Assembly (NCBI RefSeq): GCF_900538055.1
Contig: NZ_UZAC03000001.1
Coordinates: 1,054,001 to 1,118,000, forward strand
Origin: Pasteuria penetrans
Lineage (GTDB): Bacteria; Bacillota; Bacilli; Thermoactinomycetales; Thermoactinomycetaceae
Direction of reading: 5' to 3'
Length of the DNA stretch: 64,000 nucleotides
Shown: positions 21,085-29,985 of the stretch, in pieces
How the letters are laid out: each line of letters begins with the position of its first letter
Position numbering within the stretch: the stretch's first letter is position 1
Notes under the pieces: generated by a model
Told to the model about the DNA's origin: nothing
Seen by the model: only the letters and a program-made list of their open reading frames with translations
Databases searched by the model: none
Position numbers and translations under genes: made by a program

Positions 21085-21480
21085 ACAGTTCCTCTTGGCT
21101 CCCTGCCTAACGAAGATCAGACAAAATCTGTGCTATTGGACCCCTTCGCCCTGCCTTTATCACAAGGATTTCATCAGGCTACTTGGTCTGATCCGATCCG
21201 ACCTCGCGCACAAAACACCCCAGTTGTCTTAGACCTTTGACTACGTCCTGGCAACAGCCAGGCATCCGTCCGACGTCGAGTAGACCCAGCATTTCAACCA
21301 AGAGCCCCTCACAGAACCGGACCGGTGTGATTCCTCGCGTTCCCCACTCAATCGTTCCAGACCCGGTTCGGTAGACTGTCCCCTTTGCTCCACCCCCATT
21401 AGGCTACCACGAACCAATCTGCCCCTGTATATGCAGAGCTCCCCGATATCTCTTGGCTTTTACCGGCCTGGCACGATCAG
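21085..21480 (-). repeat. Structured repeat relative (copy H) with a group II intron-like 3' end
   Basis: On the minus strand, 21375-21275 reads ACCGGTCCGGTTCTGTGAGG and GGCTC..., ending GGGTCTACTCGAC, which resembles domains V-VI and the 3' splice boundary of bacterial group II introns. Further along, GATGCCTGGCTGTTGCCAGG, GTGCGCGAGGTCGGATCGG and GGCAGGGCGAAGGGG match the spacer within tandem copy G (57640-58035). No reverse transcriptase is encoded. Both readings rest on motif recognition only. Confidence 0.4.
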
Positions 21481-21842
21481 CTGCTAGGCATCTGCACGAC
21501 AACAGGTTTCCAAGTTGCACAGAAAAGCCAGGGTTGAGTTCATTCCACCTGTACACTGCATGTCGCCAGAACATAGGTCTCCTTCCCTAGCTTGGTCCCG
21601 AGGTAGAGACCCATGGAAATCCAGGAACCTCCCATCCACCAGAACATGATGGTCCATAGAAAAGAAAACATAGAATTTCCGTTTTCTTCCCATGATATGG
21701 AAAGTTATAAAAAAATGGACGGATTGTTTGACCCTATGCATCAAAAAAACTACAATGGGTCGGAGGGGGGAATGCTAACCCCTGCCAGAAGAATAGTGGT
21801 GTATCTATCCTAAAAAACAAGAAAGAGAGTGTGTGAGTAATT

Positions 21843-22298
21843 ATGATAAGAACAATAAAAACAAGCATTCTATTCGCCTCTACCAGTCTACTGGCCTTAA
21901 TGGGGGAAGATAGCATCATTACCCATTCGATAGAAGCCCATAGTATGAACTCACAACACACATCCGTAACGGAATCGGGTACAGGGGAAATGGAAACGGA
22001 ATGGAGGGAACTTGTTACCCAAAATAAACTATTATTTAAGAGAATGGTACAGGATCCTAACGGAGTATCCGGGGAAGATATGAGGGAGCTCGTGGATAAA
22101 GCTAATGATTTTTATCACAAACAACTCGGGTATGGAGAAGAAACGTTTTCACTCAATGAGGCGTGGTCCCAATTGACAGGGACCGCGGAGAAAGCCCGTG
22201 GGAATCCACATAGATATAAAAAATTACTCAACGCATACGATAAATCCATTGGAAAAATCCAGGGGGGATATAAGGTAGTTCGAGAAGGGAACCCCTAG
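21843..22298 (+). CDS. Secreted protein of unknown function, paralogue 2
   Basis: 151 residues, about 65% identical by eye to the 19964-20431 protein. It has signal peptide MIRTIKTSILFASTSLLALM, conserved LFKRMVQDPNGVSGEDM, LVDKANDFYHKQLGYG and AWSQLTGTAEKARGNPHRY. It lacks the KWKELVIR duplication, so it is nearer the ancestral form. A good terminator hairpin lies 25 bases downstream. The family appears restricted to this genome's accessory DNA as far as this window shows; a third, decayed copy is at 16245-16420. Confidence 0.7.
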   Translation: MIRTIKTSILFASTSLLALMGEDSIITHSIEAHSMNSQHTSVTESGTGEMETEWRELVTQNKLLFKRMVQDPNGVSGEDMRELVDKANDFYHKQLGYGEETFSLNEAWSQLTGTAEKARGNPHRYKKLLNAYDKSIGKIQGGYKVVREGNP

Positions 22299-22322
22299 AA
22301 GTACACAGGGGTATAGAGAATT

Positions 22323-22357
22323 ACCAAAAAGGGGGTCTATTCGAACCCTTTTTTGGT
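22323..22357 (+). terminator. Terminator after secreted paralogue 2
   Basis: ACCAAAAAGGG pairs with CCCTTTTTTGGT around GGTCTATTCGAA; the T-run in the right arm and the position just after the stop support termination. Confidence 0.75.
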
Positions 22358-22562
22358 GTGAATAGGAACGAAAAACTTCATAACAACATAATAATTTTTT
22401 AAACTGGGGCTTTCGACCACCCTACGCCCTCGATACAAAATGAATGATCTAAAAATTTTAATTATTTATAAAAATATATACAATTATACTAGGGAACAAT
22501 CCTTCGCAGGGGTTGTTTGTTGTGATAGATGATTCATCACCTATACAGCTTACTACTCGACA

Positions 22563-22640
22563 CACACCCCTGAAAACCTCATTCAGAAATTCACACACCT
22601 ACAACAGAATACCTATCCAACAGAGAAGCCCAAGGCCCTC
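22563..22640 (-). repeat. Short dispersed repeat, degenerate reverse copy
   Basis: CCCTGAAAACCTCATTCAGA followed by AATTCACACACC corresponds to the reverse complement of the repeat at 18927, with loss of the long G/C runs. Confidence 0.5.
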
Positions 22641-22722
22641 CCTCCTTATGGGTAAACGTAAATCACGAGGGGAGCTATGTGCGCCCCTCGTGTATCATCC
22701 CCCCACAACAAACCCGATACCA

Positions 22723-23280
22723 TCAATCCAACTGAAAGATGCGAATGGAAAGTTCATCCACCAAAGTCGGCGTAGTACCGGAATCAATGACAAACTCCAA
22801 CACATTAGTCTGGGAACCCGTCGTTCTGAAAATGGCCCCCCCTGAAGAACTGACAAAACCATCAATCTCCAGGGCAGTTTCTGGACTACGCGCCCGACTA
22901 CCCCGAATATTCACACCATCGAGACGCAGAACGATATTGAGACCATAAGTAGGCGGCGGATTAGCAACAATCGTGTACTCGACAGAATAGGCTGATCCAG
23001 GAGCCAGAAGAACACTGGACGAAGGAACCACATGTGTAATATTCGTACCCGAAATATAGAAATTCTCATCAATCGGGATCGCACTACCAGCGGCCACATT
23101 AGTCAATTCCGTGAGACCCAAATGGGCATGCTGTCTTGTGCAACACACACCATTCGGACCCATTGGGCCTTGAGGACCATCGCAGGAAAGGGAAAGTGCC
23201 CCAACCCCTCCCCTGCGTCGCACCGGACAGGCAACTTTCACTGCATCCGGCACTCTATCAACGACCGATGGTAGAACCAC
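22723..23280 (-). CDS. BclA-like C-terminal (jelly-roll) spore-surface protein with a minimal collagen stub
   Basis: 185 residues; GTG at 23280 preceded by AGAGGT. Residues ~33-45 contain a tiny collagen-like piece ([10 protein letters not shown]) followed by CC. From about residue 50 comes a beta-rich domain (AHLGLTELTNVAAGSAIPID, ENFYISGTNITHV, YSVEYTIVANPP, LNIVLRLDG, LEFVIDSGTTPTLVDELSIRIFQLD) typical of the TNF/C1q-like BclA C-terminal domain that trimerises exosporium fibres. It lacks a collagen stalk of its own. The next gene upstream on the same strand, 23689-25173, is a collagen stalk with no such head, suggesting a split or partnered pair. Confidence 0.75.
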   Translation of the reverse strand: MVLPSVVDRVPDAVKVACPVRRRGGVGALSLSCDGPQGPMGPNGVCCTRQHAHLGLTELTNVAAGSAIPIDENFYISGTNITHVVPSSSVLLAPGSAYSVEYTIVANPPPTYGLNIVLRLDGVNIRGSRARSPETALEIDGFVSSSGGAIFRTTGSQTNVLEFVIDSGTTPTLVDELSIRIFQLD

Positions 23281-23688
23281 AATGAAATAGACCTCTTACC
23301 ACCCGCCGCTGACAAAAGCCTTTCCCTCCATGTGCGTTAACACACTTCTCCGGTACTCCGGCTTTGCTTTTGCGGAAAAACCCACAAACCACGTTCCGTA
23401 CCATCTACTCTTCCCCCATGACCTTAGGTGACGGTAAGAAGGCCACTGGGAACGATGCAAGAAATCGACATTCTTGCAACCCTTACTACCCGACGTGACG
23501 GCATCGGGAATAATCTCCCAGAAAAAAATACCGGTTCATGGCCCTTATGATCCGTTTCGCCTCAACACCCTTTGGGCGTATGACTCACCTTAGCCATGAT
23601 TTCGATGCACCCCACCCGGCTCTATGCCAGGCATCCTCACAAAGGGATCTTGCACACGGGTGGGACGCAGGCCCACATGATTCCTCAT
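23281..23688. other. Gap between the collagen stalk and head genes
   Basis: No collagen triplets and no continuous frame link the two genes across these 408 bases. No terminator hairpin was recognised either, so co-transcription is possible. Confidence 0.4.
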
Positions 23689-25173
23689 TCATGCAGGCAC
23701 TCGATGATACAGTTCCAGCCCTATCACTAACTGGGCAGAGTACATAGATGCCATAGAAGAAGAACTGGCCCCTACTTGGTCTGCAACGTGTCGCACCGTC
23801 ACCCCGGTAGCTCCTGTACTTCCTGGTACGCCGGGTAACCCTGGCGGTCCCGGTAAACCCAGTGGTCCTGGTGGACCCGGAGGACCCTGTGGTCCCAATA
23901 GTCCTGGCCGACCCTGTGATCCTGGTACTCCTGGCGGACCTGGAGGACCGGTACAGCAGGGACCCGGTAGACCCTGTTGACCCTGTTGACCCATTGGTCC
24001 CATCGGTCCCATCGGTCCCATTGGTCCCATCGGTCCCCTTGGCCCCAATGGACCCATAGATCCCATTGGACCCATTGGACCCTGGGGCCCCTGTGGACCT
24101 GTAGGACCTGGGCAACAGGGACCTGGTGGACCCGTGGCACCGGTTACCCCCTGACAACAACAGCAGGGGCCCGGTGGACCTGGTGGACCCGGTGGCCCCG
24201 GCGGCCCTGGGTACCCCCGCGCACCCATTGAACCTGTAACACCCGTGTAACCGATCCCTGGCGGACCCGGTGACCCTGGCAGACCTGGGGATCCTGGAGG
24301 ACCCGGCGGTCCCGGACACCCCGGTGGACCTGGCGGTCCCGGATACCCCCGCGCACCCATCGGACCTGTAACACCCGTACAACCCATCCCCGGTGGACCT
24401 GGAGGCCCTGGTGGACCAGGGTATCCCCGCTCGCCCGTCGCTCCGGTTGCACCTACGCAACAAGAACCCGATGGACCCGGTGGACCCGGTGGTCCTGGTG
24501 GTCCTGGTGGTCCTGGTGGTCCTGGGGATCCCGGCAACCCAGACGGCCCCGGTGGTCCCAGCAACCCTGACGACCCCGGTGGACCTGGTGGACCCGGTGG
24601 TCCTGGGTATCCCCGCTCGCCCGTCGCCCCTGTTGCACCTATGCAACAAGAATCCGATGGACCCAGTAGTCCCGGTGGTCCTGGTGGTCCTGGTGGGCCC
24701 GGTGGCCCTGGTGGTCCCGGTGGTCCTGGACCCCCCCGAGAACCTGTTGCACCCCCACAACAAATCCCTGGCGGACCCGGCGGTCCAGGCGGACCTGGAC
24801 ATCCCGGCGGGCCTGGAAACCCTGGTGGACCCGGTGGGCCCGGTGGGCCTGGTAGACCTCCCCCATCCGAACCCGATACCAAACCTGCCACTGATTCTAA
24901 TTTAGACTGTAAAATAATTTCCCCAGCAATTGTCTCCTTCATTACAGAAAGTACACTTTTATTGATATCCATCAACTCTGCAATAGTGGGCGGGACCGGC
25001 ATTCGCGAACCAGACAGCGTACCCAGAACGTATTGAACCTTCTCCCCCTCTGCGTTGAGAATGTGACTCAGAGCAATTTCCTCCAAGGCTACCGAAGATA
25101 GGAGGAGATTGACAGCATCCGTACGTGTCAAACTAACAACAGGGGTAACATTGGGTATTCCTGGTTGGGACAT
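23689..25173 (-). CDS. Cysteine-rich collagen-like spore-surface protein
   Basis: 494 residues. The N-terminal domain (1-~103) has [20 protein letters not shown], then [20 protein letters not shown], a block shared with spore-associated collagen-like proteins of Bacillales. From about residue 104 to 455 is an almost pure Gly-X-Y collagen region rich in GPP. It is punctuated by cysteine modules ([76 protein letters not shown]), which recur with GYPGPPG after them. The last ~40 residues are non-collagenous and do not look like a complete head domain. Likely a trimeric fibre on the spore; cysteines could cross-link chains. ATG start with a weak ribosome-binding site. Confidence 0.88.
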   Translation of the reverse strand: MSQPGIPNVTPVVSLTRTDAVNLLLSSVALEEIALSHILNAEGEKVQYVLGTLSGSRMPVPPTIAELMDINKSVLSVMKETIAGEIILQSKLESVAGLVSGSDGGGLPGPPGPPGPPGFPGPPGCPGPPGPPGPPGICCGGATGSRGGPGPPGPPGPPGPPGPPGPPGLLGPSDSCCIGATGATGERGYPGPPGPPGPPGSSGLLGPPGPSGLPGSPGPPGPPGPPGPPGPPGPSGSCCVGATGATGERGYPGPPGPPGPPGMGCTGVTGPMGARGYPGPPGPPGCPGPPGPPGSPGLPGSPGPPGIGYTGVTGSMGARGYPGPPGPPGPPGPPGPCCCCQGVTGATGPPGPCCPGPTGPQGPQGPMGPMGSMGPLGPRGPMGPMGPMGPMGPMGQQGQQGLPGPCCTGPPGPPGVPGSQGRPGLLGPQGPPGPPGPLGLPGPPGLPGVPGSTGATGVTVRHVADQVGASSSSMASMYSAQLVIGLELYHRVPA

Positions 25174-25181
25174 ATATCAAT

Positions 25182-25460
25182 CTAGCCTAAAGTAGCATCG
25201 CTCAACTCCGCGATGCTCCGTGAGGCTACACCTCCCTTCCTAACAAAAACTGGATGGTAAGCATCGCACAAGCAGACCGTCTTACTTTCTTGAAAACAAC
25301 CTGTGGCTCGCTTGCAGAAAATCTTATGCACGAACCACACGATGTATACAAAAATAGATTGTACCAAGACAAGTATTCGAATAAAAATTTCCATAAAAAC
25401 AACACGGGATAGGTAAAAATAAAAAATATAGGAAACGGCTCCCCATTCGTACCCAACCAT
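25182..25460 (-). CDS. Possible small membrane protein
   Basis: A 92-codon frame between rsmI and the collagen gene, starting ATG just after the rsmI stop. It has one long hydrophobic stretch (FLYLSRVV-like through VQSIFVYIVWFVHKIF) and six cysteines. No family is recognised and coding character is weak. It could equally be untranslated leader of the collagen gene. Confidence 0.25.
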   Translation of the reverse strand: MVGYEWGAVSYIFYFYLSRVVFMEIFIRILVLVQSIFVYIVWFVHKIFCKRATGCFQESKTVCLCDAYHPVFVRKGGVASRSIAELSDATLG

Positions 25461-25463
25461 TCC

Positions 25464-26396
25464 CTATCCACCTTCGGGGTCGTCCTCTTCCCCCCTCCCT
25501 ATCCCCAAACCATGGTACCTCTGATACACCTCACGACGGGACAAACCCAACCGTCTGGCAACATCCTTAAAAGCCTGTCGGGGTACCTTCCCCAGTGCCA
25601 ATTCCTCCCGAACAGCCTGTTCAATGGAAACAGGAACGGAGGAAGGGGGGACTGGCGGACCCTCCCCCGCTACCCTTCCTTCCACCACAATCGTACATTC
25701 CCCTCGCATACGAGTGCCCTCTCTGAGCATCTCCATCACCTTACTTAGAGGACCCCTCCACCACGTCTCGTAGTACTTCGTCAACTCGCGCGCAATGGCT
25801 ACAGGGCGATCCCCCAGCACATTGGCAATATCTGATAACGTTTGCAGGAGCCGCTGGGGGGATTCATAGAAAACCAGTGTGGCGGGCACGAATTGCATCT
25901 CTTGCAAACGCGCACACCGTGCCGTAGCTTTACGGGGCAAAAAACCCCCAAAGAGGAACGAGTGGGTAGCCAATCCAGAGGCAGCAAGGGCAGCGACCAT
26001 AGCACAAGGACCCGGAATCGTTACCACCCGAATACCTGCATCCACAGCAGCCCGTACCAACGCATTCCCAGGATCGGAAATGGTAGGCGTTCCTGCATCC
26101 GTAACCAAAGCCACGTTATGACCCCGTGACATCATGGGCTCCAGTATTCTAGCCTCCCCCCCTCGTCCGTCGTAACGCGCTAAAGGAGTATGTAATCCAT
26201 AGTGACTCAACAACTTACGGGTTCGACGTGTGTCCTCCGCCACAATGAGGTCTACCCCCTGCAAAATATCCAGAGCACGTGAGGTGATATCCGCTAAATT
26301 ACCGATGGGAGTTGCTACTACGTAAAGCTTGGACCCATCCCCCCCCCCTATCGAGGGGGCATCATCGACAAAACTCCTCTGATAGGAAAGTTCCAT
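25464..26396 (-). CDS. rsmI: 16S rRNA 2'-O-methyltransferase RsmI
   Basis: RsmI methylates C1402 of 16S rRNA using SAM. The 310-residue product has KLYVVATPIGNLADIT (residues ~23-38), VAEDTRRTRKLLSHYG (~53-68), LVTDAGTPTISDPG (~95-108) and the C-terminal helix-turn-helix-like KDVARRLGLSRREVYQRYH. ATG at 26396, preceded by AAGG. The neighbourhood holB-yabA-rsmI matches Bacillales, with the intervening yaaT, yabB and yazA genes of B. subtilis absent. Confidence 0.95.
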   Translation of the reverse strand: MELSYQRSFVDDAPSIGGGDGSKLYVVATPIGNLADITSRALDILQGVDLIVAEDTRRTRKLLSHYGLHTPLARYDGRGGEARILEPMMSRGHNVALVTDAGTPTISDPGNALVRAAVDAGIRVVTIPGPCAMVAALAASGLATHSFLFGGFLPRKATARCARLQEMQFVPATLVFYESPQRLLQTLSDIANVLGDRPVAIARELTKYYETWWRGPLSKVMEMLREGTRMRGECTIVVEGRVAGEGPPVPPSSVPVSIEQAVREELALGKVPRQAFKDVARRLGLSRREVYQRYHGLGIGRGEEDDPEGG

Positions 26397-26457
26397 GGGA
26401 CCTTATCTCCCCCCAGATCATAGATAGGTACAACGAAAAAACACCGCGGTATAAAAA

Positions 26458-26841
26458 CTACCCCGGCGCCTCATCCCCTTGCGTCAAAAAGGAAAGGCAG
26501 AGCATACAATCCCTTTCCAACCGATCACGCAACCGACCATAATGAACATTACAAATATGAAAACCCTCCTCATACAACGACCGCAGCTGATCACCACCCG
26601 TGGAAACCCCCGATCCTTCCCCTATTTCACCAACAGGGGCATTTCCCTTTGCGCGAACCAAACGGCGATTCTCCATCCACAAACGATTGTTTTCCTCCAC
26701 AATCGCTACCAACTGCTGCCGAAGCTCAACACAATCGGACTGCAAACGCCGAACCTGACCCTCTAGATGATCCATCACCCGCACAACACGCACCGCCACA
26801 CCCTTGGCCATATCGGCCATCACCCTCTTGCTCGTTGTCAT
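26458..26841 (-). CDS. yabA: Replication initiation control protein YabA
   Basis: YabA binds DnaA and DnaN to restrain replication initiation. I start it at ATG 26841, which overlaps the holB stop (ATGA); ATGs at 26820 or 26811 are alternatives. Residues ~15-60 form a leucine-zipper coiled coil (LEGQVRRLQSDCVELRQQLV, IVEENNRLWMENRRL). The C-terminal zinc-binding domain has HICNVHYG and DCMLCLSFL. The linker is short and charged. Family length is about 115-120 residues, matching these starts. Confidence 0.88.
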   Translation of the reverse strand: MTTSKRVMADMAKGVAVRVVRVMDHLEGQVRRLQSDCVELRQQLVAIVEENNRLWMENRRLVRAKGNAPVGEIGEGSGVSTGGDQLRSLYEEGFHICNVHYGRLRDRLERDCMLCLSFLTQGDEAPG

Positions 26842-27803
26842 TGATCGCCGGTGGAAAGCATGTCCAGAGCAAAACGCTCTAAGATACCACGCGGGTGGAG
26901 GGAGGGATTCATCAATCTCCCACGTGCAACCAGAAGATTCCGCAGAAACCGCAACCAACGCTGTTCTGAAATGGACCGAAGGGAGCCCGAAGGAGGAAAT
27001 TCACTCCACAACCCTGGTACAACAGACATTTCACGATCTACCATCCGACACAACCCCTCCCTTGCCCACGCAATGCAGAGGTCTACCTTCCCTACAACAT
27101 CCGGGCGCTCACCCTCCCACATCACCTGCGCCCCTAGGGGGCCCATCCTACCCGTAACCAGCGTCTCTTCCGCCCATTGTATCACCCCTATGGAACATTG
27201 CGCAAACTTTTCATAGGGCCATTTCTGTACACTAGCCCCCCCCTGCGTAGACAATTGTACTACTACTTCGGCCTGAATCTTCCCCATCCCCCCCTTCACC
27301 CACCCAGCAACCCTCACCGCAGGGGAAGGGGGTGTCAAAAATACCATTTGGCAACGTGATCGTAGGGTCGGCAAAAGAGCCCATGGTCGATCACTGAGTA
27401 GGAGAATATACCATACCCCCATGGGCTCCTCGAGGAAACGCAACAAAGCATTAGCCGCCTGGGTAGTACAACGTTCCGCTGCCCCCACGATCCACACATG
27501 GGGGTCAGGGCCCCCATCCCTACTAGACTGCTGTAAAAAATCCCGTACCTCGCCGATCTTGATAGAATCAACACCCTCCCAAATCCTCATTCTGGGATGA
27601 CGTTCCCGTTCGCACAATTGACAATCCCTACACCGTCGACAGGCCTTCCCGCCCCGCCGTTGTGTACAGAACAACATCTGAGCTAGATAGAGAGCCACCG
27701 CACGCTTACCCGATTCCGCCGGACCGAATAAGGCATAAGCATGGGCGAGACAACCCTTCTCCCATACTAGGCGGAAATACTCCTGGCATTGTTGCTGGTT
27801 CAT
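26838..27803 (-). CDS. holB: DNA polymerase III delta-prime subunit
   Basis: Part of the clamp loader. ATG at 27803 (MNQQQCQEYF) or TTG at 27815 are both possible; I use ATG. The ~321-residue protein has a P-loop-like GPAESGKRA near residue 27, a zinc-binding CRRCRDCQLC near 57-66, ALLRFLEEP near 115 and the arginine-finger SRC motif (LRSRCQMV) near 149. Length is near normal. It is coupled to yabA by a 4-base overlap. Confidence 0.93.
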   Translation of the reverse strand: MNQQQCQEYFRLVWEKGCLAHAYALFGPAESGKRAVALYLAQMLFCTQRRGGKACRRCRDCQLCERERHPRMRIWEGVDSIKIGEVRDFLQQSSRDGGPDPHVWIVGAAERCTTQAANALLRFLEEPMGVWYILLLSDRPWALLPTLRSRCQMVFLTPPSPAVRVAGWVKGGMGKIQAEVVVQLSTQGGASVQKWPYEKFAQCSIGVIQWAEETLVTGRMGPLGAQVMWEGERPDVVGKVDLCIAWAREGLCRMVDREMSVVPGLWSEFPPSGSLRSISEQRWLRFLRNLLVARGRLMNPSLHPRGILERFALDMLSTGDQ

Positions 27804-28115
27804 CCTGTTGTCCAACCCCCATCACACAAAATGTCACTATGAGGACCCCATAATCTAAGATACATGGGACTTTTTCAGGAGAGGGACCCCAACGATGAAT
27901 GTATTGCTTCAGAAATTTCTATGGAAACAAAGGCAATGAAAATTGCCACACTCATAAAAACAAGCAAGCGATGAACGACGGAATGAGCCCTGTAAGGGGA
28001 TTTCCCCCACATCCTACCATAAAACCACTCATAGCCAGCGCCGTACACACGAACACCAACGAACGTCCATTAAGAAAGGGGATATACCTCTCACCATAGG
28101 ATGAGATGATGACAG
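27804..28115. other. Intergenic, no feature seen
   Basis: About 310 bases between holB and the next minus-strand gene. No frame with a ribosome-binding site. In B. subtilis tmk, yaaQ and yaaR would lie here; none is present. Confidence 0.4.
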
Positions 28116-28703
28116 TTATGGAATGAGATAGAATGGGTAAAATTGGAAACTGAGTTTCCCATGGTAGTCAAAACAACAAGGGAAACAGAAAAGGACTGTT
28201 TCGCTACGGAACGGAATCCATCCCAAAAGGTTTGCAACCTTCCTGCAACAGACTCCAGCAACCGTAGTGGCCTGAGGGATCCCTACACTATCATAGGTAT
28301 CGTGACCATTATGGATATAAAGAGAGTTGACCCGACCCCTATAACGATCCTGTAGTTCCCCTACAACTCGTAATTCCTCACGTAAGTTCCTCAGCCCCTT
28401 CTGATCATGATCCGAAATCGGCTTGCCAACGACAAAGTCGAGGGAAAGTTCAAGGAAAAACAGGACCGTGGGTTTCCCTGCGATATACTCCGAGAGACTT
28501 ATGTACTCACCTACTCGCCCGTTTCGTAAAGTAGGCCGAATAAAATTTGGCACACACTGCCCCGTTTCCTCAACGTCCATGATTCCTTTACAACCCACAA
28601 CCGCAGGGACTCCCCCCTTCTTCCTCCAATTTTCCCATCCCCCCATCCTAAGAAGAACAAACAAAAAGCCCACAACAAACATCAGAAAAGACCGTCGATT
28701 CAT
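28116..28703 (-). CDS. Putative membrane-anchored protein, possibly thioredoxin-like
   Basis: I start at ATG 28703 (MNRRSFLMFVVGFLFVLLRM), giving a single N-terminal signal anchor; a TTG further up (28760) lacks support. The ~195-residue product has GKPTVLFFLELSLDF near the middle and EELRVVGELQDRYRGRVNSL, which faintly recall TlpA/ResA proteins. The expected CxxC is not in the usual place, though CC and CFPCC occur later. The C-terminus (FQFYPFYLIP) looks unnatural and may follow a frameshift. Function not assigned. Confidence 0.4.
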   Translation of the reverse strand: MNRRSFLMFVVGFLFVLLRMGGWENWRKKGGVPAVVGCKGIMDVEETGQCVPNFIRPTLRNGRVGEYISLSEYIAGKPTVLFFLELSLDFVVGKPISDHDQKGLRNLREELRVVGELQDRYRGRVNSLYIHNGHDTYDSVGIPQATTVAGVCCRKVANLLGWIPFRSETVLFCFPCCFDYHGKLSFQFYPFYLIP

Positions 28704-28760
28704 TACAATACGACCACGTTTCAAGGACGGGGGGTTCCCCTCCCCCCGTTGATCATCCAA

Positions 28761-29985
28761 AACGATTCACACGATTTTCTCCATGATCATTTCCACTACC
28801 TGTTCCAGGACCTGTGGAAGGACAGATTTTCCCGCTTCTCCCCTCCCACAAAGGATACGATTGCGCCCGATCGCATGCCTAAATTCCCCTGGGAGAGTGT
28901 CAAGGAGAACTCTTGACCCCTCCCCTCTCCATCAACACCGCCAAGGAACCACACGTACTATTCTCGCATTATGCTAGGGGCCCATGGGATCCATTCATCC
29001 GACGAAACACCAATATGCAACTATACCTGGAACAGGTATAAGACACCCATCTGCTAGCTTTCCCCCCAGCTCTCCCTGAGTCCCTTGTACTTACATTTTC
29101 TTCTGCCTATTGTTTATTACTATATCACAAGAACATTACAACCATAGGGGGAAACGATCAGGACCGCAGAAAGAAAATCCCTCATTCTTTATAACTGAAA
29201 TTTTTAAATTTTTTTATAATTCCCGATCCAGCGCTACTTGTTATAGCCAACCCCATCTATCCCCCAATTCCCCGTAGACTCATCATCACTAGTTTGTATC
29301 CTACGCTCGTTGGATCCCGTTTTCTGGGAACAGTTTCAGGCAAAAGATTCCTACTGAAATCACAGACAAAATGCAATTACAAGCACCCTGAGCCGGCTCT
29401 TCTGATACACCTACAAAGAAAAAAACACCCAAGAACAGGACAGGGAGGATCCAGGTGGAAACTCGAGCGAAGCCATAAATGAAGGAACGAAAAGGGGCAC
29501 CTACCCTTGAACGCCCCTTTTTTGTTGCCAAAAAAGAAGCGGGAAGGTGCCCCTTCGATCCAAAGCGGGAAATTGAACGAGGATTATCGTTCAGAACTCA
29601 GCTTGTCAACCCCTATAACTCACCTGTCTACCCAAAGAAATGACTAGACACCGAGAGTTCATTCAGAACCGGGTGGACTTCCCTTGCTCTCCCCCGGCGT
29701 TGACCCCGAGTCCGCTTTGCTGCGTCCACATTGGCCCACCGGAAGAACCCCCCTTCACCTTACAACACCACGTACAACATGGGTTGCACACGGGATGATG
29801 TGGTGCAATCATAGTTTGACCCAAACAACGTGGAACCTATACTGGATATTTCTTCTACTTAGATATCCACTGCTCGAAACCCCATCCAGCAAAAAACAAC
29901 GACCCTTTGTCAGGACAACCATTGCTGAAAGCCGCCCAAGGCGTCTTTTCAGCAAAGGGAATCCCACGTCCAGGTCCGCTGCCCC
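28761..29985. other. Intergenic, 1.2 kb, with one strong hairpin
   Basis: No supported gene downstream of divIVA. In B. subtilis ileS follows divIVA; it is absent here. The only clear structure is the compound hairpin at 29491-29553. Open frames across it run through the hairpin and are rejected. Confidence 0.5.
29491..29553 (-). terminator. Compound hairpin with alternative pairings (terminator or attenuator)
   Basis: On the minus strand GGGGCACCTTCCC pairs with GGGTAGGTGCCCC, followed by TTTTCGTT, with an inner CTTTTTTG/CAAAAAAG hairpin. On the plus strand AGGGGC can instead pair with GCCCCTTTTTT, giving a terminator exclusive of the long stem. It could simply end divIVA-proximal transcription. 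A GAACGA/TCGTTC hairpin lies just upstream on the minus strand. Confidence 0.6.

Noticed and set aside
23585-24802. 405-residue frame rich in Arg/Thr/Gly on the minus strand
   Set aside because: It is the shifted reading of the GC-rich collagen repeats; the Gly-X-Y frame at 23689-25173 is clearly the real one.
24393-24905. Plus-strand Val/Pro/Leu-rich frame
   Set aside because: Antisense shadow of the collagen gene; its repeats come from GGTCCTGGT triplets.
29301-29531. 76-codon minus-strand frame with hydrophobic stretches
   Set aside because: It begins inside the compound hairpin and has no ribosome-binding site.
29480-29700. Possible T-box leader near the ileS position after divIVA
   Set aside because: No T-box GGTGGNACCGCG sequence and no tRNA-synthetase gene follow.
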